Positions 55,422-64,000 of a stretch of 64,000 nt of DNA are shown here, in pieces. The DNA comes from Nocardia spumae (lineage in GTDB: Bacteria; Actinomycetota; Actinomycetes; Mycobacteriales; Mycobacteriaceae): contig NZ_JAJFZL010000001.1 in assembly GCF_020733635.1 (NCBI RefSeq), forward strand, positions 2,604,001-2,668,000, given 5' to 3'. A program made the translations under genes and the position numbers. The stretch's first letter is position 1. Each line of letters opens with the position of its first letter. The notes below the pieces were generated by a model, which did not search any database, was not told where the DNA came from, and worked only from the letters and a program-made list of their open reading frames with translations.

Positions 55422-55616
55422 TCAGAGCGCCGGTGCCGACTCGGTATCGATGACCGCCTCGAGTTCGCGCAAGCGCTCCATGTGCTCATTGGCGTGGTGC
55501 TGGCAGAAGAGCAACTCGCCACCAGCGGGAAGTGTCGCGCGAACGCGCGCCGCCGCCCCGCAGCGGTCGCAGCGATCGACCGCAGTCAGTGGGGTGCTAG
55601 TCAGTGTTCCTGGCAT
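55422..55616 (-). CDS. Small zinc-ribbon-like protein (DUF7455-like)
   Basis: A 64-residue conserved actinobacterial protein found near sigA. It has VDRCDRCGAAARVRATLPAG, then GELLFCQHHANEHMERLREL: CxxC followed by CxxH, most likely one zinc site, and a C-terminal helix. ATG 55616. The function is unknown. It stands alone on its strand between two plus-strand genes. Confidence 0.85.
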   Translation of the reverse strand: MPGTLTSTPLTAVDRCDRCGAAARVRATLPAGGELLFCQHHANEHMERLRELEAVIDTESAPAL

Positions 55617-55981
55617 GACTCCTCCGTCCTGGCTCCCGGCGCAGAAAGCCGTTCGCCTGGTGTGGGGCCCGCGGTCCCTTCCGCGAGCTCGCTACCGCTA
55701 CTTCCCAGCAGTGGCTGATGACTACTCTGTCAGACGTTCGGGACGGGGGCTTTGTTCCCGAAGATGTTCGTATGTGTTTTCCCTAACATGACCAGGTATT
55801 TCGCTGCGGGCGAACACCATGGCCATCCGTGGGAAACCTTGGTGCGCCACCTGCGGTTGAACACTTCGGAGACAGGCCGATCCAGTTGTCTGATCGCAGA
55901 TTACCCTCGGTATCCGACAATCAACCGTCGGTTTCGTCCTCTCCGCGGGTCGTCGGCCGACGGCTGGGTAGGGTGCTGGCC
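55617..55981. other. Gap between DUF7455-like and DUF952 genes
   Basis: About 365 bp with no gene I can support and lower GC on the right side. It holds an imperfect hairpin (55737-55762, TTCGGG/CCCGAA arms). The promoters of both divergent genes should lie here but no clear pair of boxes stands out. Confidence 0.45.
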
Positions 55982-56425
55982 GTGACTGCCGACAATGCTG
56001 CCCACTCCTGCGGGGGCGCACCCGCGGATGCCGAAAACCTCAACGGCCGCATGCTGGTTCATCTGTGCACTCGCCAGGAGTGGGAAGAATTGCGCCGCAC
56101 CGGTGAACGGGCGACGCCCTCGCTGCAGACGGAGGGATTCGTTCATCTGTCCGCGCCTCATCAGGTGCACCTACCGGCGAATCGCCTGTTCGCGGGCCGT
56201 CACGACCTCGTTCTGCTGTGGCTGGACGTCGAGCGCCTGCATGCGCCGCTGCGCTGGGAACCGGGTGTGGCCGGGGATCCGGGCTCGATGCGGTTTCCGC
56301 ACCTCTACGGCCCACTGCCGGCCGCGGCGGTACTTCGCGCGAGTTACTATGACTGCGATGAAAAAGGGACATTTCCGGCGCTTACTGCCGATCCGGAGCA
56401 GTGGCCGGCCTCTCGAACCGCTTGA
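55982..56425 (+). CDS. DUF952 family protein
   Basis: Small soluble protein of 147 aa in the DUF952 family. Characteristic stretches are MLVHLCTRQEWEELRRTGE, PSLQTEGFVHLSAPHQVHLP, FAGRHDLVLLWLDVERLHAP and MRFPHLYGPLPAAAV. The FxH and HLYG motifs resemble the ADP-ribosyltransferase-like fold proposed for the family; activity is not shown. GTG 55982 was taken as start; ATG 56052 begins where the family usually starts and is a serious alternative. It lies 15 bp before the antiporter regulator. Confidence 0.88.
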   Translation: MTADNAAHSCGGAPADAENLNGRMLVHLCTRQEWEELRRTGERATPSLQTEGFVHLSAPHQVHLPANRLFAGRHDLVLLWLDVERLHAPLRWEPGVAGDPGSMRFPHLYGPLPAAAVLRASYYDCDEKGTFPALTADPEQWPASRTA

Positions 56426-56427
56426 TC

Positions 56428-56433
56428 TAGGCT
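56428..56433 (+). promoter_or_regulatory. -10 element of the antiporter operon, leaderless start
   Basis: TAGGCT (TANNNT) ends 7 nt before GTG 56441, which lacks a ribosome site. It overlaps the 3' end of the upstream gene, so this operon may have its own promoter. Confidence 0.5.
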
Positions 56434-56440
56434 GGATTTC

Positions 56441-56923
56441 GTGAACGTCGATGTGACACAGCTCCCAGGGATTGGCGTACGCAAGGACTTCCAGGCGCGT
56501 TCGGGCCGCCGGATCGGAGTCGTCGCCCATCGCGACGGCAGTATCGATCTGATCGTCTCCAAACACGACGACCCCGACGACTGCGCGGCCCAGATTCCGC
56601 TGACCATCGACGAAGCCGCGGTGCTGGCCAATCTGCTCGGCGCGCCACAACTGGTGGAGAAGCTCAGGGACGATCATCGCGATCTGCCGGGGATCACGAC
56701 CCGGCAGCTCCCGATCGGTGACGACTCGCCCTATTCCGGGCGGCCGCTCGGCGAAACCCGGATGCGTACCCGCACCAAGGCGTCGATCGTCGCGGTGATG
56801 CGAGCCGGGCAGATCTACCCTTCGCCCGGACCGGATTTCGTGCTCGTCGCAGCCGATCTGCTGGTCGTGGTCGGCACTCCGCACGGTCTCGACGAGGCCC
56901 TCGAGATCCTGACCGGCGGGTGA
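56441..56923 (+). CDS. KhtT-like regulatory subunit of potassium/proton antiporter
   Basis: A 160-residue cytoplasmic subunit. The N-terminal half (VTQLPGIGVRKDFQARSGRR) matches the KhtT-type domain; the C-terminal half is an RCK_C/TrkA-C domain (VMRAGQIYPSPGPDFVLVAA, then DLLVVVGTPHGLDEALEIL) that binds nucleotides or pH/ion signals. It probably gates the antiporter encoded 4 bp downstream. GTG 56441. Confidence 0.92.
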   Translation: MNVDVTQLPGIGVRKDFQARSGRRIGVVAHRDGSIDLIVSKHDDPDDCAAQIPLTIDEAAVLANLLGAPQLVEKLRDDHRDLPGITTRQLPIGDDSPYSGRPLGETRMRTRTKASIVAVMRAGQIYPSPGPDFVLVAADLLVVVGTPHGLDEALEILTGG

Positions 56924-56927
56924 GCCG

Positions 56928-58109
56928 GTGGAGTCGACCGCACTAGCCCTGTTCGAGCTCGGAGCGGTCCTGTTCGCCCTAGGTGTCCTGGGGCGCGTCG
57001 CAGGGCGTTTCGGTATGTCCCCGATTCCGCTCTACCTGCTGGGGGGCCTGGCCTTCGGTGACGGCGGTGTCCTGACGGTCAAGGCCGCGTCCGAATTCGG
57101 CCATCTCGCAGGAGAAATCGGCGTCGTTCTGCTGCTGTTGCTGCTGGGACTGGAATACACCGCGCCGGAACTCGTGTCCGGTATGAAGAAGTCCTGGCTG
57201 GCAGGTCTGGTCGATATCGTCCTCAATGCCACGCCCGGCGCCGCCGTCGCCCTGATCCTCGGATGGGGACCGACCGGGGCCATCACACTCGCCGGCGTCA
57301 CCTACATCTCCTCGTCCGGCATCGCGGCGAAGGTGCTCAACGATCTGGGGCGCCTCGGTAACCGGGAGACCCCGGTCATCCTGTCGGTCCTGGTTTTCGA
57401 GGATCTGGCGATGGCGGTCTACCTGCCGATTCTCACCACCATCCTGGCCGGCGTGGGCTGGATGGCGGGGCTGCGATCGCTGGCGCTGGCCCTGTTGGTG
57501 ATCACCGTCGTCCTGGTCATCGCGCTGCGGTACGGGCGCTACGTCTCCGCGATCGTGGACAGTAAGGACCGCGAGGTCTTCCTGCTGCAACTGCTCGGCG
57601 CGGCGCTGCTGGTCGCCGGAATCGCCTCTGGCCTCAACGTGTCCGCGGCCGTCGGCGCGTTCCTGCTGGGGATCGCGATCTCCGGGTCGACCGCGCAGAG
57701 CGCGGCCAAACTGCTCGAGCCGCTGCGCGATCTGTTCGCCGCCATCTTCTTCGTCGCATTCGGCCTCAACACCGATCCGCAGAAGATTCCGCAGGTGCTC
57801 GGCTGGGCGGTCCTGCTGGCGGTCGTCACCACGCTGACCAAGATCGCCACCGGATGGTTCGCCGCCAAGCGCCAGGGCATCGGCCGATTGGGACGCGCGC
57901 GGGCCGGCGCCACCTTGGTCGCTCGCGGCGAATTCTCGATCGTCATTGCGGGACTGGCTGTTTCGGTGGGGGCCGTCGAGGGCAAGCTCGCGGCACTGGC
58001 CTCCGCCTATGTGCTGCTGATGGCCATCGTGGGACCGGTCGCCGCGCGCGTGGTCGAACCGGTGGTCCGGTCAGCGCAGCGTCGGCTCGCTCCGGCCACC
58101 ACCGGCTGA
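56928..58109 (+). CDS. CPA2 potassium/proton antiporter (KhtU/KefB-like)
   Basis: Integral membrane transporter of 393 aa with about 12 helices of the PF00999 fold. Ion-site features are GVVLLLLLLGLEYTAPELVS (the segment before the transport Asp/Glu region), SSSGIAAKVLNDLGRLGNRE, VLVFEDLAMAVYLPILTTIL carrying the conserved acidic residue, and FVAFGLNTDP. There is no cytoplasmic RCK tail, which agrees with a separate KhtT. GTG 56928. Together with KhtT it should export potassium in exchange for protons under alkaline or electrophile stress. Confidence 0.93.
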   Translation: MESTALALFELGAVLFALGVLGRVAGRFGMSPIPLYLLGGLAFGDGGVLTVKAASEFGHLAGEIGVVLLLLLLGLEYTAPELVSGMKKSWLAGLVDIVLNATPGAAVALILGWGPTGAITLAGVTYISSSGIAAKVLNDLGRLGNRETPVILSVLVFEDLAMAVYLPILTTILAGVGWMAGLRSLALALLVITVVLVIALRYGRYVSAIVDSKDREVFLLQLLGAALLVAGIASGLNVSAAVGAFLLGIAISGSTAQSAAKLLEPLRDLFAAIFFVAFGLNTDPQKIPQVLGWAVLLAVVTTLTKIATGWFAAKRQGIGRLGRARAGATLVARGEFSIVIAGLAVSVGAVEGKLAALASAYVLLMAIVGPVAARVVEPVVRSAQRRLAPATTG

Positions 58110-58904
58110 GGGCTGCTCCGCATCCGCCGGTGGTGTCACCGGCGGATGCGGAGCCGGGGCTGCCGCGCGCAGGTCGCGTGCCCGCTCGAGGCGCACCGAC
58201 AGGGCCACCGCGATCGCTCCGACGACGAATCCGATGAGCAGTGCGGTCAAGTGGCCGTAGTCGGTGAAGGTGCGTCCGTGCCAGGCGGCGAAGCAGAACC
58301 ATGCCAGCAGCGCCGCCGCCCACACGGCGCGCGGTGTTCCGCGCAGGTGATACGTCAGCACCGCGAGTATCGCCGTGGATCCGTAGGACGACCCGACATC
58401 CGAGGCGACCGCGATATGCAGCGGAATCAGCTGGTGATGGACCGCGTAGGCGATACCGGTGACCACGATCATCGAGGCGCCGGCATGTCCGCAGGCGAAC
58501 ACCATGATCCAGCGCAGGGTGCCCAGCCAGCGCTCGGCGAACGCTCCCACGGTCAGGAACCCGATGATGATCGACCACGGGAATCCGCCGTCGGTCCAGA
58601 ACGCCGACGCGACCAGGACCTGCACCGGATCGCGGCGCATGTTGTGCAGATTGGTGGAGGCGGACAGGATCAGCCGGTGGCCGGCGAAATCGCTGATCCC
58701 ACGCAACGTCCACCAGGTGACGAACAGCGTGAAGGCATAGGCGCAGGCGGCCGGGGCCCCCGCGAGATGATCGTGGACCGCCCGCCCGGCGCGATAGACC
58801 CGGTCGGGCCCGTGCCACCACTCCGACAGTTGCCGCCGCGCGGCCGCGACATCGATGGTCCGAGTCCAGGGAGACCGGTAGTGATTCAACGCGGAGGACG
58901 CCAC
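58071..58904 (-). CDS. Rhomboid-like intramembrane protein
   Basis: Membrane protein of 277 aa with six or so helices. The catalytic Ser of rhomboid proteases is probably in ASDVGSSYGSTAILAVLTYH and the His in FTDYGHLTALLIGFVVGAI, so a serine-protease dyad is possible. The N-terminal 50 residues are cytoplasmic and basic; the C-terminal 45 are a Pro/Ala tail. GTG 58904. Its last 39 nt overlap the 3' end of the KhtU-like gene, and a strong hairpin lies in its tail-coding sequence. Activity and substrate are unknown. Confidence 0.78.
   Translation of the reverse strand: MASSALNHYRSPWTRTIDVAAARRQLSEWWHGPDRVYRAGRAVHDHLAGAPAACAYAFTLFVTWWTLRGISDFAGHRLILSASTNLHNMRRDPVQVLVASAFWTDGGFPWSIIIGFLTVGAFAERWLGTLRWIMVFACGHAGASMIVVTGIAYAVHHQLIPLHIAVASDVGSSYGSTAILAVLTYHLRGTPRAVWAAALLAWFCFAAWHGRTFTDYGHLTALLIGFVVGAIAVALSVRLERARDLRAAAPAPHPPVTPPADAEQPSAGGGRSEPTLR
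58115..58154 (+). terminator. 18-bp hairpin after the antiporter, inside the rhomboid tail
   Basis: GCTCCGCATCCGCCGGTG and its exact complement flank a 4-nt loop (58133-58136), 5 bp after the KhtU stop. It lies within the coding end of the opposing gene. Confidence 0.7.
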
Positions 58905-58974
58905 ATGTCCCAGTGTCGCCTGCGCCGGTCCGGCCCGCGCGCCGACCCGCGCAAATCCGCTGTGGCCGGCCGGG

Positions 58975-59838
58975 CTACCTCCGGTGGTGATGCGGGCCGT
59001 CGTCGGCGGATATCGGCGACCGGGCCGGGAACCGGTCGCCGAAATCGTCCGGTTCGACCTGCTGGCCGCTGCTCGGCCAGTACCGGCTCGCGCGCTGCCC
59101 TCGGATGCGCGACAGGTCGGGTTCGTGGATCTCGGTGATGCCCACCTGCAGGAACAGCAGCAGGGTCACCATGCTCACACCGATGATCAGCGGAGTCAGC
59201 AGCTGACTGGCCTGTGCGCCCGACGGCGCGTGCATATTCTCGGCCATATGGGCCTGCATCGCGTACATGCCGGTGTAGTGCATACCGCAGACGGCGACGC
59301 CCATGATCATCGCCGAGGCGATCGCGGCGGGCACACCCTGCACGTGTAGCGCGAACCACAGCGCCGCCGTCGCGGCCACCACCGCGATCACTATCGAGAC
59401 GATCACCAGCCACGGGTCGTACCGCATCGCGACATCGGTCTTCATCGCGTACATGCCCGCGTAGTGCATGGCCGCCACGCCGAGTCCGGTCACCGCGCCG
59501 CCGGTCAGCAGCGCCTGCGTTCCGCCGCCGCGGCGCAGCACCAGCGACAGGCCGATCCAGACCACCAGCACCGCGATCGCCACGCTGATCAAGGTGACCG
59601 GGACGTTGTAGCGGATGGTCGCTCCGTGTACCGAAAAACCCAGCATCGCGATGAAATGCATGACCCAGACCCCGGTTCCGCCCAGCGCCACCGCCGCGGT
59701 GACGATCCAGCCGCGCCTCGTCGGATTCGCCCGCGCGCGGACCATACAGCGCAGGGCGAGCAACGAACCGATGACGGACATGACGTAGGCCAGTCCGGGC
59801 GTCAACCACCCGTAAGTGAACTGGTTGATCTCGAGCAT
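58975..59838 (-). CDS. MHYT-domain membrane sensor
   Basis: A 287-residue membrane protein consisting of one MHYT domain (seven helices) without an output domain. The three metal-site motifs appear as GVWVMHFIAMLGFSV, LGVAAMHYAGMYAMKTD and CGMHYTGMYAMQAHMAE. Met/His here are thought to bind copper and sense oxygen, CO or NO. A short cytoplasmic tail ends with a run of His. ATG 59838. No GGDEF/EAL domain is attached; the PAS-GGDEF protein is 55 kb away. Confidence 0.93.
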   Translation of the reverse strand: MLEINQFTYGWLTPGLAYVMSVIGSLLALRCMVRARANPTRRGWIVTAAVALGGTGVWVMHFIAMLGFSVHGATIRYNVPVTLISVAIAVLVVWIGLSLVLRRGGGTQALLTGGAVTGLGVAAMHYAGMYAMKTDVAMRYDPWLVIVSIVIAVVAATAALWFALHVQGVPAAIASAMIMGVAVCGMHYTGMYAMQAHMAENMHAPSGAQASQLLTPLIIGVSMVTLLLFLQVGITEIHEPDLSRIRGQRASRYWPSSGQQVEPDDFGDRFPARSPISADDGPHHHRR

Positions 59839-60036
59839 GCGGACTCCTTGCCGGAACGGTCGTCATCCGGCCGCACGCCGGTGACGGCGCCGACATTAGC
59901 CCCATACTCGCAGGTAGTAAATTTTTCGAATACTTTTCATAGAAAATAGCTGGGGTTTGCCGAGCAGGAGGCGCAGGTAGTGCGCACGCGGGACGCCCGA
60001 TGGCTCAATTGGGTCACCCCGGTCGTCGCGGCTCTG

Positions 60037-61626
60037 TCACAGCAGCGGTGGCGGACGCAGGTCCAGCCGGCGCATCACCCGATCGACCAGATCCGGTGGC
60101 ATACCCGGTTCGCGCCGGGCCGCCAAGGCTTCACCGCGCCCGGCCTCGAGCACGTCGTTGCTGATGGTCCGCAGTTTGCCGGTCAAACGCATCGCATGCT
60201 CCACCGCCTTGGTACCGTCGGCCGCCTCGGCCGCCTCCGGATCCGCCCGGACCAACCGGCGTTCGACGGTATCGCGCAGGCGTTGGTACACCTCGTCGGG
60301 GAGGTCCTCGTTATCGGCGATCTCCTCGAGCCGCGTCAGCTCGGCGCGCAGGATGCGGGTCCACAACCGCTTCTCCAGCGCGCGTTCACCCTCGGTATCG
60401 GCCTTCACCCCGGTCCAGCGCGCCACCAGCGGCAGCGTGGGCCCCTGCAGCAGCAACGTGAACAGGACCACGACGAAGGCGATGAACAGCACTTCCGTGC
60501 GGCCCGGGAAGTCCGCTCCCGATTCGGTGGTCAGCGGAATGGCCAGCGCCAGCGCGACCGTCACCACGCCGCGCATACCGGCCCACCACGTGACCACGGT
60601 TTCACGCCAGGTGTACGGCTCGTCCACTCGCCGCCGGCGCCACCAGCCGCGGAACAGGCCCGTACTGGCCAGCAGCCACAGCAGCCGCAGCCCGACCACC
60701 ACGCCGACGACCACGGCCGCCCCACCCAGCAGCCGGGGCCAGTCCGGGCCGGTGGTGGCGAGCACCGTACTGAGTTCCAGACCCACCAGGCCGAAGGCGA
60801 ATCCGGTCACCAGCATGTCGATCACATCCCAGAAGGAGTCACCGACGATCCGGTAGCCGACATCGCTGAAATCCGTTGCGGCATCGGTGAGATACAGCGC
60901 GCACACCAACACCGCCAGCACCGCCGAACCGTGTGCGGCCTCGGCCAGGCGATAGGCCGCGAACGGCAGCAGCAGTCCGAGCGCCACCTGCCACGGCGCC
61001 TCCGTCAGCCGTCGCATCATCGCGCTACCGGCCCACCCGAGTGCGAGCCCGACCGCGACCGCCACCACCGCCGACACCACGAAATCCACCGCGGTCTGCC
61101 AGGCCGAGAAATGTCCGGTCACCACCGCCAGCACCGCGACGTCGTAGATCACCACGGCGGTCACATCGTTGAACAGGCCCTCACCCTCGAGGACCGCCAC
61201 CAGCCGCCGGGGCAGACCCAGCCGATCGGCCATCGCGCTGACCGCCACCGGATCCGGTGGCGCGACCACCGCACCCAGTGCGAAGGCGGCCCCCAGCGGG
61301 AGTGCCGGATACCAGATGTGGAAGACCGCGGCCACGGCCGCGACGGTGGCGATCACGAGGCCTACCGCACGCAGCAGGATCGCGCCGGCGTTGGAGGCGA
61401 ACTGCTGCCAGGAGGTGCGCCGGGCGGACGCGTACAGCAGCGGAGGCAGGACCAGCGGCAGGATCAGCTCCGGCGCCAGGTCGATATTCGGAACGAACGG
61501 CAGTACCGCCATGATCAAACCGAATACGGTCATCAGGACCGCGGGGGCCAATCCGATCCGCCGGCCCAGGGGCTGCGCGAGGATCGTCGCGAACGCCAGT
61601 ACGAAAACCAACACCAACTGATCCAC
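60037..61626 (-). CDS. Sodium/proton antiporter, CPA1 family
   Basis: A 529-residue NhaP/YjcE-type exchanger with about 12 membrane helices. Motifs are LPLVLPPLLYASARRTSWQQ, the ion-site APPDPVAVSAMADRLGLPRR, EGEGLFNDVTAVVIYDVAVL, and WWAGMRGVVTVALALAIPL. A cytoplasmic helical tail of about 130 residues (EKRLWTRILRAELTRLEEIA) follows, probably regulatory. ATG 61626. It lies downstream of sigA with a strong terminator between, so it has its own transcript. The ion (sodium or potassium) is not certain. Confidence 0.93.
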   Translation of the reverse strand: MDQLVLVFVLAFATILAQPLGRRIGLAPAVLMTVFGLIMAVLPFVPNIDLAPELILPLVLPPLLYASARRTSWQQFASNAGAILLRAVGLVIATVAAVAAVFHIWYPALPLGAAFALGAVVAPPDPVAVSAMADRLGLPRRLVAVLEGEGLFNDVTAVVIYDVAVLAVVTGHFSAWQTAVDFVVSAVVAVAVGLALGWAGSAMMRRLTEAPWQVALGLLLPFAAYRLAEAAHGSAVLAVLVCALYLTDAATDFSDVGYRIVGDSFWDVIDMLVTGFAFGLVGLELSTVLATTGPDWPRLLGGAAVVVGVVVGLRLLWLLASTGLFRGWWRRRRVDEPYTWRETVVTWWAGMRGVVTVALALAIPLTTESGADFPGRTEVLFIAFVVVLFTLLLQGPTLPLVARWTGVKADTEGERALEKRLWTRILRAELTRLEEIADNEDLPDEVYQRLRDTVERRLVRADPEAAEAADGTKAVEHAMRLTGKLRTISNDVLEAGRGEALAARREPGMPPDLVDRVMRRLDLRPPPLL

Positions 61627-61673
61627 GACAGCCCAGCCTATGGGGCGGCCCCGGCAATCGCCCGCACAAAACG

Positions 61674-61708
61674 ACGATGCCGCCGCGGAACAGCCGCGGC
61701 GGCATCGT
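61674..61708 (-). terminator. sigA intrinsic terminator
   Basis: ACGATGCCGCCGCGG and its exact complement flank a 5-nt loop (61689-61693). On the minus strand the stem is followed by CGTTTTG, so a short U-tract is present, 15 bp after the sigA stop. Confidence 0.85.
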
Positions 61709-61722
61709 GGGTCGAGCGGATA

Positions 61723-63111
61723 TCAGTCCAGGTAGTCCCGCAGTACCTGGGAGCGGCTGGGGTGGCGCAGCTTGCTCATGGTCTTCGACTCGATCTGGCG
61801 GATGCGCTCACGGGTGACCCCGTAGACCTGGCCGATCTCGTCGAGTGTGCGCGGCTGGCCGTCGGTGAGGCCGAAGCGCAGCCGGACCACGCCCGCCTCG
61901 CGCTCGGACAGCGTCTCGAGCACCGACTGCAACTGATCCTGCAGCAGCGTGAAGCTCACCGCGTCGACCGCGACGACCGCCTCGGAATCCTCGATGAAGT
62001 CGCCCAGCTGGGAATCGCCCTCGTCACCGATGGTCTGATCCAGCGAGATGGGTTCGCGAGCGTACTGCTGGATCTCGAGGACCTTCTCCGGGGTGATGTC
62101 CATTTCCTTGGCGAGTTCCTCGGGCGTGGGCTCACGGCCCAGGTCCTGCAGCAGCTCGCGCTGGATACGGCCCAGCTTGTTGATGACCTCGACCATGTGT
62201 ACCGGGATACGGATGGTGCGGGCCTGGTCGGCCATCGCGCGGGTGATGGCCTGCCGGATCCACCAGGTGGCGTACGTGGAGAACTTGTAGCCCTTGGTGT
62301 AGTCGAACTTCTCCACCGCGCGGATCAGACCAAGGTTGCCCTCCTGGATCAGGTCCAGGAAGGCCATACCGCGGCCGGTGTAGCGCTTGGCGAGCGAGAC
62401 GACCAGACGGAGGTTGGCCTCGAGCAGGTGGTTCTTGGCGCGGTTGCCGTCGCGCATGATCCACTGCAGGTCGCGGCGGGTGGCCACGGGCAGCTTCTCG
62501 CCCTTGTCGGCGAATTCGCGCAGCTTCTCGGTGGCGTAGAGACCGGCCTCGATCCGCTTGGCGAGTTCGACCTCCTCCTCCGCGTTGAGCAGCGCGACCT
62601 TACCGATCTGCTTGAGGTAGGCACGCACCGAATCCGCGGACGCGGTCAGTTCGGCATCCTTGCGGGCCTGACGCAGGGCCTCGGATTCCTCCTCGTCCCA
62701 GACGAAGTCGCCGGAGGCCTTGTCCTTCTCGGACGGCTCGTCGGCTTCCTCGTCCTCGGCTTCGGCCTCTTCCTCGGCGGTCTCCTCGACCAGTTCCTCG
62801 CCGTCTTCGCTCAGATCCTCCTCGGAGACCTCCAGGTCACCGAGATCGTCGAGCTCCAGCGACTCGTCTTCGATATTCTCGTCGGCTTCGTTGTCCGCGC
62901 CGGGAGCCGCCTTCTTGGTGGTGGCCTTCTTGGCGGGAGCCTTCTTGGCAGCTTTGGCGCCGGCCTTCTTGGCAGGTGCCTTCTTCGCTACGGCCTTCTT
63001 GGCCGGAGCCTTCTTCGCGGCAGCCTTGCGGACCGGCCGTGCTGCGGTGCTGTCTGCGGAGTCGGCAGCGTCGGCCGATTCGGCGGTCTGTCGGGTATTC
63101 GTGGCTACCAC
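61723..63111 (-). CDS. sigA: Primary sigma factor SigA (RpoD)
   Basis: Essential vegetative sigma factor of 462 aa. The first 150 residues are the actinobacterial N-terminus: Lys/Ala repeats ([19 protein letters not shown]) followed by a strongly acidic stretch ([20 protein letters not shown]). Then region 1.2 ([20 protein letters not shown]), region 2 ([40 protein letters not shown]), region 3 and region 4 ([20 protein letters not shown]). GTG 63111 has AAAGGGC upstream. The repeat-rich N-terminus is typical of mycolic actinobacteria. Confidence 0.98.
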   Translation of the reverse strand: MVATNTRQTAESADAADSADSTAARPVRKAAAKKAPAKKAVAKKAPAKKAGAKAAKKAPAKKATTKKAAPGADNEADENIEDESLELDDLGDLEVSEEDLSEDGEELVEETAEEEAEAEDEEADEPSEKDKASGDFVWDEEESEALRQARKDAELTASADSVRAYLKQIGKVALLNAEEEVELAKRIEAGLYATEKLREFADKGEKLPVATRRDLQWIMRDGNRAKNHLLEANLRLVVSLAKRYTGRGMAFLDLIQEGNLGLIRAVEKFDYTKGYKFSTYATWWIRQAITRAMADQARTIRIPVHMVEVINKLGRIQRELLQDLGREPTPEELAKEMDITPEKVLEIQQYAREPISLDQTIGDEGDSQLGDFIEDSEAVVAVDAVSFTLLQDQLQSVLETLSEREAGVVRLRFGLTDGQPRTLDEIGQVYGVTRERIRQIESKTMSKLRHPSRSQVLRDYLD

Positions 63112-63262
63112 GTACGCCCTTTCGTGACGGTCTCGTGCGGCGTCACGCCAGAGTAAACATCCGGCGGAGCGGTTCTGTCGGGGTTAATCCCGGCTCTCGT
63201 GCCGGGGTCGTTTTCCGGCTCACCGCCGGTCACGTTCCATTGTAACGATCGACGACGAGTGC

Positions 63263-64000
63263 TCACGGCGCGATCCCGCTATCGGCGGCCATCGCGGCAC
63301 CGACGATACCCGCGGTATTGCGCAGCCGCGCCGCCACCACCGGAGTCCGATTGGCCAACAACGGAATCCAATGTTCGGCATCGCGGCTGATTCCGCCGCC
63401 CGCGACGAAGACCGTCGGCCAGAACAAATTCTCGAGGGTGATCAGCACCTTCGACACCTCGGCGGCCCATTCTTTGTACGACAGATTCTTTCGTTCCTTC
63501 ACCGAGGAGGCGGCCCGGTGCTCGGCCTCCTTTCCGTGGATCTCGAGGTGACCGAGTTCGGTGTTCGGAACGAGGACGCCGTGGTGCATCAGCGCCGACC
63601 CGATGCCGGTACCGAACGTCAGCAACATCACCAGACCGTCGATATTGCTGGCCGCGCCGTAGCGGTCCTCGGCCAGACCGGCGGCATCGGCGTCGTTGAG
63701 CACCACCACCTCGCGGCCGCCCAGGGCCAGCGAGAACAACTGGTGGGCGTCGGTGTCGACCCAGCTCTTATCGATGTTGGCGGCCGTACGGGCGATGCCG
63801 TTGACCACGACACTGGGCAGGGTGAGCCCGACCGGTCCGTCCCACTTGGCCTTGCCGACGAGGGTGGCGACGGTTTCGGCGATGGCATTGGGGGTGGCCG
63901 GATGCGGGGTGGAGATCTTGATCCGCTCGTGCGCGAGCTCGCCGGTCGCCAGATCGACGACCGCGCCTTTCACCCCGCTGCCCCCGATATCGATTCCGAA
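63263..64000 (-). CDS. ppgK: Polyphosphate glucokinase PpgK (5' end outside window)
   Basis: ROK-family kinase that phosphorylates glucose using polyphosphate or ATP. The visible 246 codons begin [20 protein letters not shown], the phosphate-1 loop, so only a few N-terminal residues are missing. Then come [20 protein letters not shown], the catalytic Asp in [34 protein letters not shown] and the C-terminal [20 protein letters not shown]. The CxCGxxGC zinc motif of other ROK proteins is absent, as usual for PpgK. It is upstream of sigA on the same strand, with a 151-bp gap. Confidence 0.94.
   Translation of the reverse strand, partial: FGIDIGGSGVKGAVVDLATGELAHERIKISTPHPATPNAIAETVATLVGKAKWDGPVGLTLPSVVVNGIARTAANIDKSWVDTDAHQLFSLALGGREVVVLNDADAAGLAEDRYGAASNIDGLVMLLTFGTGIGSALMHHGVLVPNTELGHLEIHGKEAEHRAASSVKERKNLSYKEWAAEVSKVLITLENLFWPTVFVAGGGISRDAEHWIPLLANRTPVVAARLRNTAGIVGAAMAADSGIAP

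Noticed and set aside
59980..63156. Very long open frame (over 1000 codons) on the plus strand across the CPA1 antiporter and sigA
   Set aside because: It is the mirror of two well-supported minus-strand genes; in high-GC DNA the antisense frame often lacks stops. Composition is Arg/His/Gln-rich with no family and no start signal.
1..64000. CRISPR arrays, tRNA/rRNA genes, insertion sequences, prophage or integrative elements
   Set aside because: No regular direct repeats, no tRNA-like cloverleaf, no transposase, integrase or phage structural motif was noticed; composition is even apart from intergenic dips.

Overview
The window is 64 kb of very GC-rich actinobacterial chromosome, most likely from Nocardia or a close relative among the mycolic-acid actinomycetes. 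The evidence is an antigen-85-type esterase, Lsr2, an IdeR-GalE pair, a LysM cell-division protein divergent from lexA, and the sigB to sigA to ppgK gene order that mycobacteria and nocardiae share. I see no insertion sequence, prophage, CRISPR array, tRNA or rRNA. This is core chromosome with small islands of gene decay.

Layout. 1-5.5 kb: an acyl-CoA-ligase-like protein carrying an N-terminal SRPBCC domain (cut by the left edge), a secreted esterase, a PAS-GGDEF cyclase coupled to a methyltransferase, and lsr2. 5.8-7.9 kb: a His-rich zinc-type CDF exporter and a CtaG-like membrane protein. 8-15.6 kb: an SOS block (lexA and a chiZ-like gene sharing a promoter region with three LexA boxes), a secreted protein I do not recognise, nrdR and the giant helicase hrpA. 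15.7-22.6 kb: a Pr6Pr-type membrane protein with a partial tandem copy, a class III aminotransferase, a PhzF protein, the peroxide block ahpD-ahpC with divergent oxyR, and an MBL-fold hydrolase. 23-26 kb: a gamma-glutamylcyclotransferase-like protein, then a two-gene polyamine operon, an ornithine-decarboxylase-type enzyme followed by a fused SpeD-SpeE protein. 26-32.9 kb: a DUF3516 Ski2-like helicase, a PAC2 protein, a lipoprotein and a DUF4192 protein. 32.9-45.4 kb: galE and ideR in one operon, acuC overlapping a GNAT/acyl-CoA-synthetase-like acetyltransferase, ppc, sigB, a methyltransferase, DUF3099 and DUF3039. 45.5-46.1 kb: a graveyard with a tatB remnant and a decayed copy of the esterase. 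46.2-58.9 kb: small membrane proteins, BrkB, a DEAD/DEAH helicase, two TetR-controlled divergons (one with an SDR, one with a SNF2 helicase plus SWIM zinc-finger protein), a zinc-ribbon protein, DUF952, a KhtT/KhtU-type potassium/proton antiporter and a rhomboid-like protein. 59-64 kb: an MHYT sensor, a CPA1 antiporter, sigA, and ppgK cut by the right edge.

Themes. Stress circuits recur: SOS (LexA), peroxide (OxyR-AhpCD), iron (IdeR), and an ECF-type promoter before sigB. Acetate/acetyl-CoA metabolism is represented by the acuC-acetyltransferase pair beside ppc. Several genes appear to have leaderless transcripts, with a TANNNT box 6-7 nt before the start codon. The most unusual items are the SRPBCC-ligase fusion, the SpeD-SpeE polyamine operon, a 28-codon ORF overlapping the stop of the DUF3516 helicase, a SNF2 helicase that seems to start at CTG, and the overlapping tatB/esterase relics.
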